Assembly: GCA_900540095.1 (NCBI GenBank)
Contig: UQEO01000023.1
Span: forward strand, 1 to 23,975
Reading direction: 5' to 3'
Length of the DNA: 23,975 nt
Source of the DNA: an uncultured Collinsella sp.
GTDB taxonomy: Bacteria > Actinomycetota > Coriobacteriia > Coriobacteriales > Coriobacteriaceae
Part shown: positions 9,724 to 17,031 of the stretch, piece after piece
Layout of the letters: every line of letters begins with the position of its first letter
Numbering within the stretch: position 1 is the stretch's first letter
Made by a program: the position numbers and the translations under genes
Notes under the pieces: model-generated
Told to the model about the DNA's origin: nothing
Seen by the model: the letters and a program-made list of their open reading frames with translations, nothing else
Database searches by the model: none

Positions 9724-10452
9724 ATGGCTACCAAGATTAATATCCGCACCCTGCTCGAGGCCGGCTGCCACTTCGGTCACCAGACCCGTCGCTGGAACCC
9801 CAAGATGAAGCCGTTCATCTTCGGTGAGCGCAACGGCATCTACATCCTCGACCTCAAGCAGACCATCCTCGACGCCGACCAGGCCTACACCTTCGTCAAG
9901 AACGTCGCCAAGGGCGGCAACGTGCTGTTCGTCGGCACCAAGAAGCAGGCTCAGGAGGCCGTCAAGAACGCTGCTGAGCGCGCCAACATGCCTTACATCA
10001 ACCAGCGTTGGCTCGGCGGCATGCTGACCAACTTCGTCACCATCCGCTCCCGCATCAACCGCATGGAGGAGCTCGAGGCCATGGTCGAGGACGGACGCAT
10101 GGCTGTTCTGCCCAAGAAGGAGCAGGCTGTTCTCGGCAAGGAGCTCACCAAGCTCCAGACCAACCTCGGTGGCGCCCGCGACATGAAGGGTCTGCCCCAG
10201 GCTCTCTTCGTCATCGACACCAAGCGCGAGGAGAACGCCATCAAGGAGGCCCAGCGCCTGAACATCCCCGTCGTCGCTCTGATCGACACCAACTCCGATC
10301 CCGACGAGGTCGAGTACGGCATCCCCTGCAACGATGACGCTATCTCCGCTGTCACCCTTATGTGCGAGCTCATGGCTGACGCCTGCCTCGCTGGCTCCGG
10401 CAAGGAGCAGGTCTCCGAGGCCGAGATGGCCGCTGAGCCCAAGGCCGAGTAA
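9724..10452 (+). CDS. rpsB: 30S ribosomal protein S2
   Basis: A small-subunit protein, 242 aa. Signature blocks: TLLEAGCHFGHQTRRWNPKM near the N-terminus, YILDLKQTILD, VLFVGTKKQAQEAV, NQRWLGGMLTNF, ALFVIDTKREENAIKEA and VALIDTNSDPDEVEYGIPCNDDA. The ATG at 9724 is preceded by CAGGAGGT (9711-9718). The C-terminus is acidic and slightly variable, as usual. Codon choice is extremely biased to C/G-ended codons, in keeping with high expression. It is followed 45 bp later by tsf in the classic rpsB-tsf pair, driven by the promoter at 9554-9582. Confidence 0.98.
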   Translation: MATKINIRTLLEAGCHFGHQTRRWNPKMKPFIFGERNGIYILDLKQTILDADQAYTFVKNVAKGGNVLFVGTKKQAQEAVKNAAERANMPYINQRWLGGMLTNFVTIRSRINRMEELEAMVEDGRMAVLPKKEQAVLGKELTKLQTNLGGARDMKGLPQALFVIDTKREENAIKEAQRLNIPVVALIDTNSDPDEVEYGIPCNDDAISAVTLMCELMADACLAGSGKEQVSEAEMAAEPKAE

Positions 10453-10497
10453 ATCAGTCTTAGTTAATTCTTTTTCATCTCTTTGAAAGGAACCACA

Positions 10498-11367
10498 ATG
10501 GCCCAGATTACCGCCGCTATGGTCAAGCAGCTCCGCGAGATGACCGACTCCCCGATGATGGAGTGCAAGAAGGCTCTCGTCGAGGCTGACGGCGACATGG
10601 ACGCCGCTGTCGACGTTCTGCGTAAGAACGGCCTTGCCAAGGCTGCCAAGAAGGCTGGCCGTGAGACCAACGAGGGCGCTGTCGCCGCGTTCGTCTCCGA
10701 GGATGGCAAGACCGGCGCTCTGCTCGAGCTCTCCTGCGAGACCGACTTCGTTGGCTCCAACGCCAAGTTCACTGGCTTTGCTTCCAAGGTCGCTGAGGTT
10801 GTCGCTACCACCGAGCCTGCTGACGTCGACGCTCTGCTCGAGAAGCCGATGGGTGAGGAGACCGTTTCCTCCGAGCTCACCGAGATGATTCACATCATGG
10901 GCGAGAACATGAAGATCTCCCGCTTCGCTGCCCGCAAGGCCGAGAACGGCGCGCTCGCTTCTTACATCCACATGGGTGGTAAGATTGGCGTCCTCGTCGA
11001 GTTCGCCTTCGAGAAGGCCGAGACCGCTCAGGCTGAGTCCTTCAAGACCTTCGCTCACGACGTTGCCCTTCAGGTTGCCGCCGTCGCCCCGATCTGCGCT
11101 ACCCGCGATCAGGTTCCGGCCGAGACCGTCGAGCACGAGAAGCAGATCTACATGGCCCAGGCTGCCGAGTCCGGCAAGCCCGAGGCTATTCAGGAGAAGA
11201 TGGCTGTCGGCCGTCTGGAGAAGTTCTACAAGCAGTCCGTGCTCACCGAGCAGGAGTTCATCAAGGACAGCTCCCTCACCATCAAGAAGTACGCTGAGCA
11301 GGTCTCCAAGGAGCTCAGCGACACCATTACCGTCGTTGCCTTTGACCGTCTAGTCCGTGGCGAGTAA
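10498..11367 (+). CDS. tsf: elongation factor Ts
   Basis: The guanine-nucleotide exchange factor for EF-Tu; 289 aa. It has the N-terminal UBA-like domain (ITAAMVKQLREMTDSPMMEC, KKALVEADGDMDAAVDVLRKNG), the core contact region (ELSCETDFVGSNAKFTGFA), and the C-terminal dimerisation/core subdomain (YIHMGGKIGVLVEF, LEKFYKQSVLTEQEFIKD). The ATG at 10498 has GAAAGGA (10485-10491) upstream; an in-frame TTG at 10483 would place this site inside the coding region. It is co-transcribed with rpsB and terminated at 11391-11425. Confidence 0.98.
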   Translation: MAQITAAMVKQLREMTDSPMMECKKALVEADGDMDAAVDVLRKNGLAKAAKKAGRETNEGAVAAFVSEDGKTGALLELSCETDFVGSNAKFTGFASKVAEVVATTEPADVDALLEKPMGEETVSSELTEMIHIMGENMKISRFAARKAENGALASYIHMGGKIGVLVEFAFEKAETAQAESFKTFAHDVALQVAAVAPICATRDQVPAETVEHEKQIYMAQAAESGKPEAIQEKMAVGRLEKFYKQSVLTEQEFIKDSSLTIKKYAEQVSKELSDTITVVAFDRLVRGE

Positions 11368-11390
11368 ATAAGCTCTTCTAGCTGGTAATG

Positions 11391-11425
11391 AGCAGGCTGT
11401 GGGTTTTACTCACAGCCTGCTTTTT
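11391..11425 (+). terminator. rpsB-tsf terminator
   Basis: An 11-bp perfect stem AGCAGGCTGTG/CACAGCCTGCT with a 9-nt loop, running into TTTTT. It lies 23 bp after the tsf stop. A second small hairpin, GGCTCT-TATC-AGAGCC (11429-11444), follows at once. Confidence 0.92.
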
Positions 11426-11446
11426 CATGGCTCTTATCAGAGCCTT

Positions 11447-11455
11447 TGATATCAT
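11447..11455 (+). promoter_or_regulatory. candidate pyrH operon promoter (extended -10)
   Basis: TGATATCAT: the hexamer TATCAT at 11450-11455 preceded by TGA. The expected -35 position (11427-11432, ATGGCT) is poor, so any activity would rest on the extended -10. The same TGnTATCAT form occurs before rpsB and adhE. It lies between the tsf terminator and the pyrH ribosome-binding site, the right place for a promoter of the long downstream operon. Confidence 0.6.
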
Positions 11456-11484
11456 ATTGAGAGTCTAATTAAAGGAGGATCGCT

Positions 11485-12207
11485 TTGTCCGACATCCGAT
11501 ATAAACGCGTGCTTCTTAAGCTTTCCGGCGAAGCACTGATGGGCGACGGCCAATATGGCATCGACCCCAAGGTTACCGACCATCTTGCCAAGCAGGTCAA
11601 GGAGCTGCTAGCCGTTGGCCATGAGGTCGGCGTCGTTGTCGGCGGCGGCAATATTTTCCGCGGCATGGCCGGCGCTGCCGGTGGCATGGAGCGTGCTCAG
11701 GCCGACTACATGGGCATGCTGGCTACCGTTATGAACGCGCTCGCCCTGCAGGATGCCTTCGAGCATAACGATGTTCCCTGCCGCGTGATGAGCGCTATCC
11801 AGATGAACGAGATCTGCGAGCCCTATATTCGCCGTCGCGCCATCAACCACCTTTCCAAGGGCAACGTCGTTATTTTTGCCGCCGGTTCGGGCAATCCGTA
11901 CTTTACGACCGACACCGCCGCGGCTCTTCGTGCGTGCGAGATCGGCGCCGAGATTCTGATTAAAGCCACCAAGGTTGACGGCATCTACGACAAAGATCCC
12001 GTCAAGTGCGCCGACGCCGTCCGTTTTGACAAGATTACCTATCACGAGGTTCTCGTCCGCGGTCTGCAGGTTATGGATTCCACGGCTACGGCACTGTGCC
12101 AGGACAACCGTATGCCGATTTTGGTCCTCAACATCGATGGCGAGGACACCGTCAAGCGCGCGCTTTCGGGTGAGCCCGTCGGCACGCTCGTCTATCAGGA
12201 GGATTAA
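11485..12207 (+). CDS. pyrH: UMP kinase
   Basis: Phosphorylates UMP to UDP with ATP; the bacterial hexameric amino-acid-kinase-fold enzyme. The product is 240 aa. Visible blocks: KRVLLKLSGEALMG (phosphate-binding N-terminus), VVVGGGNIFRG, DYMGMLATVMNALALQDAFE, FAAGSGNPYFTTDTAAALRA, ILIKATKVDGIYDKDP and MDSTATALCQDN. The start is TTG at 11485, supported by AAAGGAGG (11471-11478) 6 nt upstream; no ATG suits the conserved N-terminus. It is the first gene of a long operon; frr begins 2 bp after its stop. Confidence 0.97.
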   Translation: MSDIRYKRVLLKLSGEALMGDGQYGIDPKVTDHLAKQVKELLAVGHEVGVVVGGGNIFRGMAGAAGGMERAQADYMGMLATVMNALALQDAFEHNDVPCRVMSAIQMNEICEPYIRRRAINHLSKGNVVIFAAGSGNPYFTTDTAAALRACEIGAEILIKATKVDGIYDKDPVKCADAVRFDKITYHEVLVRGLQVMDSTATALCQDNRMPILVLNIDGEDTVKRALSGEPVGTLVYQED

Positions 12208-12209
12208 GC

Positions 12210-12746
12210 ATGGCAGAGAACATCACCGCCCATATGGACAAGTCGCTCGAGTCCCTCAAGCATAACTTCTCCAAGGTCCGTACCGGCCGCGCCAATGCCA
12301 ACATTCTGTCCGACATCACCGTCGATTATTACGGTGTTCCCACGCCGGTCACGCAGGTTGCCGCCGTCAAGACCCCCGAGGCCCACATGCTGCTCATCGA
12401 GCCGTGGGACAAGGCACTCATCAATGCTATCGTCAAGGCTATCGGCGCTTCCGATCTGGGTATTACCCCCAACTCCGATGGCACCGTCGTTCGTCTTCCG
12501 TTCCCGGCTCCCACTGAGGAGCGCCGTCGCGAGCTCGTCAAGGAGTGCCGCGAGTACGCCGAGCAGGCCAAGGTGTCTATCCGTAACATCCGTCGCGACT
12601 TCAACAACAAGCTCGAGCGCGATGAGGAGCTCACCGAGGACGATGTCCGTCGCGAGCAGGCCAAGGTCCAGAAGCACACCGATGAGTATGTCGCCAAGGT
12701 CGAGGAGCTTTTGAAGGAAAAAGAAGCCGAGGTCATGGAGATCTAA
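12210..12746 (+). CDS. frr: ribosome recycling factor
   Basis: With EF-G, splits post-termination ribosomes. The product is 178 aa, slightly short of the common 185. RRF blocks: MDKSLESLKHNFSKVRTGRA, YYGVPTPVTQVAAVKTPEA, LLIEPWDKALINAIVKAI, RLPFPAPTEERRRELVKECR and VSIRNIRRDFNNKLER. The ATG at 12210 follows the pyrH stop by 2 bp, with CAGGAGGA (12196-12203) inside the pyrH end. The pyrH-frr order is widely conserved. Confidence 0.97.
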   Translation: MAENITAHMDKSLESLKHNFSKVRTGRANANILSDITVDYYGVPTPVTQVAAVKTPEAHMLLIEPWDKALINAIVKAIGASDLGITPNSDGTVVRLPFPAPTEERRRELVKECREYAEQAKVSIRNIRRDFNNKLERDEELTEDDVRREQAKVQKHTDEYVAKVEELLKEKEAEVMEI

Positions 12747-12747
12747 G

Positions 12748-13542
12748 GTGCAATACGACGAGCATAAACTGGTCGAGTACTTTGCCGACGCCCCTGCGGG
12801 CGTCGGTTTTTCCGACCTTGACCTCAATAACATTCCGCACCATATCTCGTGCATCATGGACGGCAACGGTCGTTGGGCCACATCGCGCGGTCTTGCACGC
12901 ACTGAGGGCCACAAGGCGGGTATCGTCTCCCTTCGCGAGATTATTACCGCCTGCGTGCGTCTGGGCGTCGACGTGCTTTCTGCCTATGCGTTTTCTACCG
13001 AAAACTGGAACCGCCCACAGCACGAGGTCAACGTCTTGATGCATCTGTTTGCCAAGACGTTTATCGACGAGCTGCCGCTTCTGAAGCGTGAAAATGTGCG
13101 CGTTGTCTTTTTGGGTGATATTTCCGCGCTGCCCAAGAAGACCCGCGACGTTTTTGAACGCGGTCTTGCCGAGTGCGCCGATCACACCGGTATGACGCTG
13201 GCGCTTGCCGTCAACTACGGCGCGCGTGCCGAGATTACCCGCGCTGTCCGTCAGATTGCGCTCGATGCCGTCGCCGGCAAGATCGATCCTGCCGCTATCG
13301 ACGATGATATGGTTGCCTCGCACCTCTACACCGCTGGGCTGCCCGATCCGGAGCTTGTGATTCGCACCTCTGGTGAGCTTCGCCTTTCGAACTATCTGCT
13401 GTGGCAGGTGGCTTATTCCGAGTTCTACGTCACCGATACCTATTGGCCCGACTTTGATCGTTGGGGCCTTGTCGACGCCATTTTGGCCTATCAGGGCCGT
13501 GACCGTAGGTTTGGTGGTCTGAGCAAGACCGAGGAGGCTTAA
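12748..13542 (+). CDS. uppS: isoprenyl (undecaprenyl) diphosphate synthase
   Basis: A cis-prenyltransferase making the C55 lipid carrier for cell-wall synthesis from FPP and IPP. The product is 264 aa. The catalytic Asp is D38 in CIMDGNGRWA. Other conserved blocks are GHKAGIVSLREII, LSAYAFSTENWNRP and the C-terminal VIRTSGELRLSNYLLWQVAYSE. The start is GTG at 12748, one base after the frr stop, with GGAG (12737-12740) 7 nt upstream. An N-terminal extension of about 30 residues precedes the catalytic core. Oddity: codons for residues 13-21 contain a perfect 9-bp GC hairpin followed by T5 (12785-12811), an intrinsic-terminator look-alike inside the gene. It begins the lipid/isoprenoid part of the operon, with cdsA directly after. 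Confidence 0.96.
   Translation: MQYDEHKLVEYFADAPAGVGFSDLDLNNIPHHISCIMDGNGRWATSRGLARTEGHKAGIVSLREIITACVRLGVDVLSAYAFSTENWNRPQHEVNVLMHLFAKTFIDELPLLKRENVRVVFLGDISALPKKTRDVFERGLAECADHTGMTLALAVNYGARAEITRAVRQIALDAVAGKIDPAAIDDDMVASHLYTAGLPDPELVIRTSGELRLSNYLLWQVAYSEFYVTDTYWPDFDRWGLVDAILAYQGRDRRFGGLSKTEEA
12785..12811 (+). terminator. intragenic terminator-like hairpin in uppS
   Basis: CCGACGCCC (12785-12793) pairs perfectly with GGGCGTCGG (12798-12806) around a CTGC loop and runs straight into TTTTT (12807-12811). By structure it is an intrinsic terminator, but it lies 37 nt inside the uppS reading frame, so it would act mainly on RNA that is not being translated. Confidence 0.55.
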
Positions 13543-13544
13543 TC

Positions 13545-14444
13545 GTGTCCGATCGTCCCAAGGCATCTGCTCCCAAGACGCCTGCGCGCAAAGCTGCCAC
13601 TGTGGGAGCGCCTGCAGCTAAGAGCGGCACCGGTTCGTGGCTGGCGGGCTTTATTACCCGTGCCGCCGCCGGTATCGTCTACGCCGTTGTCTTTATCCTG
13701 TGCCTGGTTTTGGGTATCGTGCCCACGGCCATCTTTGTTTCTGTCATGAGCGGTCTGTGCTGCTATGAGTTTTTCCGTATGACGAGGCTCGATGGCAAGA
13801 TGGCTAACGAGCGCATGGGTATCGCTGCCGCCGTACTCTTTCCGCTGTCGGCGTTGGGCGATTCGATGTTGCTGAATGCCCTGCTTTTTGCCCTGATGCT
13901 CGCTGTGGGCATTTGGTATGTCTGGTCGCCGCGTACCCGCATCTCTGATGTGGCCGTGACGCTCATGGGTCCCATCTACACTGGCTTTATGCTGTCGGCT
14001 ATCGTGCTGCTGCGCGATGCCGTGCCCGGTTTTGCCGGCGCCCTGCTTTCGGTGGGCGTTTGCGCGTCCCTTTGGGTCTCCGATTCGTTTGCCTACATCG
14101 TGGGTAGCCGTATCGGCCAGCACAAGATGGTTCCCAAGATCTCTCCCAAAAAGAGCTGGGAGGGGTTTGTCGGCGGCATCCTGGGCTCGGTTTTGATTTG
14201 GCTCATCCTGTGGGCGACGCACTTCTACAAGCTCAGCCTGCCCTATGCGCTGCTGTGCGGCGTGGTCGTGTCCGTTCTGGGCGTTATCGGCGACCTCATT
14301 GAGTCGCGCATCAAGCGCGGTGTGGGCGTCAAGGATTCCGGCAACCTTATCCCGGGCCACGGCGGCATGCTCGATCGTAGCGATTCGCTTATCTTCGGCT
14401 GCATCACCGCGCAGCTGATGCTGATGATCGGAGGCGTGCTGTAA
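13545..14444 (+). CDS. cdsA: phosphatidate cytidylyltransferase (CDP-diglyceride synthase)
   Basis: Makes CDP-diacylglycerol from phosphatidate and CTP in the membrane. The product is 299 aa. A basic, Ala/Pro/Lys-rich cytoplasmic N-terminus of about 38 residues is followed by some seven to eight hydrophobic segments. The CdsA C-terminal signature is clear: KKSWEGFVGGILGS, IGDLIESRIKRGVGVKDSG, then NLIPGHGGMLDRSDSL (family pattern with KD, PGHGG and DRxD). The start is GTG at 13545, 2 bp after the uppS stop, with GAGGAGG (13531-13537) inside uppS. Its TAA overlaps the dxr ATG by one base (TAATG), so translation of the two is probably coupled. Confidence 0.95.
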   Translation: MSDRPKASAPKTPARKAATVGAPAAKSGTGSWLAGFITRAAAGIVYAVVFILCLVLGIVPTAIFVSVMSGLCCYEFFRMTRLDGKMANERMGIAAAVLFPLSALGDSMLLNALLFALMLAVGIWYVWSPRTRISDVAVTLMGPIYTGFMLSAIVLLRDAVPGFAGALLSVGVCASLWVSDSFAYIVGSRIGQHKMVPKISPKKSWEGFVGGILGSVLIWLILWATHFYKLSLPYALLCGVVVSVLGVIGDLIESRIKRGVGVKDSGNLIPGHGGMLDRSDSLIFGCITAQLMLMIGGVL

Positions 14445-15631
14445 TGTCATTCCAGACGACGTATGGCCCCGATGGACGCCTCCGTGTTGCCATCCTGGGT
14501 TGTACGGGCTCTATCGGCACCCAGGCGCTCGATGTGTGCCGCCAGCATGCCGATCGCCTGCAGGTGACGGCGCTGTCCGTTAACTCCAGCACCTCCGAGC
14601 TTGTTGCCGCTGCCCGCGAGTTCTCGGTTCCGGCGGTTGCCGTGGCCGATGTCGCTCATGGCGATGACGCCGTGCTGCAGGAGTTGCCCGAGGGAACGAA
14701 GCTCGGCGTTGGCGCGCAGGCGGTTTGCGAGCTCGCGCGTCGCGACGATGTCGACTGCGTGCTCGTTGCTATTGTGGGCGCCGCCGGTCTCGAGGCGAGC
14801 CATGCGGCCTTGACCTCTAATAAGCGCCTTGCCCTTGCCAACAAGGAGTCCCTCGTCGTCGGTGGCGACTTGCTTATGCCGTTGGCACAACCGGGCCAGC
14901 TTATTCCAGTCGACTCTGAGCACTCCGCCATCTACCAGTGCTATCTGGGGGAGGACCCGCGCGAGGCTCATTGTATTTGGCTTACCTGCTCGGGCGGTCC
15001 GTTCTTTGGCCGCACGCGCGACGAGCTCAATCGCGTGACGCGTGCCGATGCCCTCGCACATCCCACGTGGGCCATGGGTGCTAAGATCACCATCGACTCC
15101 GCCACCCTCATGAACAAGGGCCTAGAGCGCATTGAGGCCATGCATCTGTTTAACTGCGACCTCGATTTCATTAACGTGGTCGTGCAGCGTCAGTCCAAGA
15201 TTCACTCTATGGTCGAGTTTGCCGACGGCTCCGTGATGGCGCATCTCGGTGCTTCCGACATGCGTATTCCCATCCAGTTCGCGTTCTCGTATCCCGAGCG
15301 TTGGGATACCCCGGCGCCTCGTATCGATTTCCGCGAGCTGGGGCAGCTCACGTTTGATGCTGCCGACATGGATACCTTCCGCTGTCTGGCACTGGCCGAA
15401 CGTGCCGGCAAGACGGGTGGCACCATGCCGTGCGTGCTCAATGCCGCCAACGAGGTCGCCGTCGATGCCTTCCTGCACGATGGTTGCAGCTTTACCGATA
15501 TCGATCGCATTGTGGAATCCTGCATGGATGCCCACGATATGCAGGCGGTCGATTCGTTTGAGCAGCTTCGCGACATCGATGCGTGGGCGCGTGAAAAAGC
15601 TGCGCAGGTGCTCGCCGCAACCCGTTCCTAA
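14444..15631 (+). CDS. dxr: 1-deoxy-D-xylulose 5-phosphate reductoisomerase
   Basis: The first committed MEP-pathway step: DXP + NADPH to 2-C-methyl-D-erythritol 4-phosphate. The product is 395 aa. The NADPH-binding loop is GCTGSIG at residues 19-25. Metal and substrate ligands match the E. coli enzyme: D156 and E158-H159 in VDSEHSAI, H205 in HPTWAMG, E227 in MNKGLERIE, and H253 in KIHSMVEF. An oddity is QR at 247-248, where the family has a well conserved HP (HPQSxIHS); the flanking Ser and the later His are kept, so activity is expected. It sits between cdsA (one-base overlap) and rseP, with ispG just beyond. Confidence 0.96.
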   Translation: MSFQTTYGPDGRLRVAILGCTGSIGTQALDVCRQHADRLQVTALSVNSSTSELVAAAREFSVPAVAVADVAHGDDAVLQELPEGTKLGVGAQAVCELARRDDVDCVLVAIVGAAGLEASHAALTSNKRLALANKESLVVGGDLLMPLAQPGQLIPVDSEHSAIYQCYLGEDPREAHCIWLTCSGGPFFGRTRDELNRVTRADALAHPTWAMGAKITIDSATLMNKGLERIEAMHLFNCDLDFINVVVQRQSKIHSMVEFADGSVMAHLGASDMRIPIQFAFSYPERWDTPAPRIDFRELGQLTFDAADMDTFRCLALAERAGKTGGTMPCVLNAANEVAVDAFLHDGCSFTDIDRIVESCMDAHDMQAVDSFEQLRDIDAWAREKAAQVLAATRS

Positions 15632-15656
15632 CCCATAAGGATTGCTTTTTCGTTTT

Positions 15657-17018
15657 ATGGATACTGTTCTGAGCGTTCTCTCATCGGTCTTTTGGGGCCT
15701 GCTGATGCTTTCCGTCCTCGTGTTTTTGCACGAGGGCGGCCACTTTTTGGCGGCGCGTGCCTGCGGCGTCCGTGTGACCGAGTTCTTTTTGGGCCTGCCG
15801 TGCCGCTTTGACATCCATTACACGTCGCGTCGCATTGGAACCAAGTTTGGCGTGACCCCGCTGCTGCTGGGTGGCTACGCTGCCATCTGCGGTATGGATC
15901 CGACCGACGTCTCGTGTGCCGATCGCGTGCTCGCGGCTATCTATCGTCATGGTCGCGTGACCGTGGCCGACCTTGCTGTCGAGCTCGAGCTATCCGAGGA
16001 GGTTGTGCTCGAGGCATGCGCCTTGCTCTTGGGTTGGGGCTCTATCGCGCCTTGGTATGAGGAAGGGGAGAAGCCCTCGCCGAGCTACTATCCCACCAAG
16101 TATCAGACGCTGCCGCGAGACGCGGCGGGTTACACCACCTTTGACGGACGCCGTTTCGATCGAGAGCATGCGACTACCGAGGGCGATGTGTGGGAGCTGC
16201 CGTGCACCGAAGCCGAGTTCCTTGCGCAAGAGCGTTCGCATACCTATCTGGGCCAGGGTTTTCTCAAGCGCGCCTTTATGCTGCTCGCGGGCATTCTCGT
16301 CAATATCCTGACGGGCTTTTTGCTGCTTATGAGCATCTATTCCATTGCGGGTGTCACCGTGCCGATGGATACCAACGTGATCGGTCAGGTTGACGAGGGG
16401 TCTATTGCCGCCAAGGCGGGTATCGAGGGCGGCGACGCGATCCTTTCGGTTGATGGAGTATCGTGCTCTACCTGGATGGACGTTTACGATGCCATCGGCA
16501 AGGCCGCCGGTAAGGACGATATCGCCATTGAGTATGAGCGCGACGGCAAGCAGCATTCGACCTCGGTTGCGCTCAAAGAGGACGAGCGCCTAGGTGTGTA
16601 TGCCTCTACGCAGGTGGTCCGTTTAGACCCCATCACGTCGGCTCGCCTTTCGTTCTCCTATGTCGTGCAGACAGCGGAGGGCGTGATGCGCCTGCTCCAG
16701 CCGCAGCATACGATGGAGATTCTCGATCAGTCTTCTTCGATCGTGGGCATTAGCGTTATGTCCTCGCAGGCTGCTGCTGCCGGCCCTGCCACGTTCCTTT
16801 CGTTTGCCGCCCTCATTTCGTTCTCGCTTGGCTTTATGAACCTGCTGCCCATCCCACCACTCGATGGCGGCAAGCTGGTCATCGAGATCATTCAAAAGAT
16901 TGCTGGCCGCGAGCTTCCGCTCAAGGTCCAGACGATTGTGAGCTATGTGGGCATCGCGCTCTTTGCGCTTCTGTTTGTCTATATGCTTCGTTCCGACATC
17001 CTTCGATTTATTCTGTAG
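15657..17018 (+). CDS. rseP: RseP-family site-2 intramembrane zinc metalloprotease with a large insertion
   Basis: An M50 protease that cuts membrane-anchored regulators such as anti-sigma factors and signal-peptide remnants. The product is 453 aa. TM1 carries the zinc motif HEGGH at residues 25-29 (family HExxH). GTKFGVTPLLLGGYAAICGMDP follows, then an unusual insertion at about 82-195. TM2 is at about 204-232 (AFMLLAGILVNILTGFLLL). A PDZ domain spans about 240-312 (VIGQVDEGSIAAKAGIEGGDAILSVDG). A late hydrophobic helix carries the third zinc-ligand motif NLLPIPPLDGG at 395-405, and a last TM follows. The insertion includes a winged-helix-like stretch at 86-130. The ATG at 15657 gives the normal short N-terminus, but its nearest AAGG (15637-15640) is 16 nt upstream. 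A TTG at 15642 is the alternative start. Confidence 0.93.
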   Translation: MDTVLSVLSSVFWGLLMLSVLVFLHEGGHFLAARACGVRVTEFFLGLPCRFDIHYTSRRIGTKFGVTPLLLGGYAAICGMDPTDVSCADRVLAAIYRHGRVTVADLAVELELSEEVVLEACALLLGWGSIAPWYEEGEKPSPSYYPTKYQTLPRDAAGYTTFDGRRFDREHATTEGDVWELPCTEAEFLAQERSHTYLGQGFLKRAFMLLAGILVNILTGFLLLMSIYSIAGVTVPMDTNVIGQVDEGSIAAKAGIEGGDAILSVDGVSCSTWMDVYDAIGKAAGKDDIAIEYERDGKQHSTSVALKEDERLGVYASTQVVRLDPITSARLSFSYVVQTAEGVMRLLQPQHTMEILDQSSSIVGISVMSSQAAAAGPATFLSFAALISFSLGFMNLLPIPPLDGGKLVIEIIQKIAGRELPLKVQTIVSYVGIALFALLFVYMLRSDILRFIL

Positions 17019-17031
17019 GGGAGTGTTTGGA

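Noticed and set aside
9634..11136. Minus-strand 500-aa open frame across rpsB and tsf
   Set aside because: Same artefact: rpsB and tsf share a frame and avoid TTA/CTA/TCA. The product is repetitive Leu/Gly/Val/Asp sequence and spans two real genes and their gap.
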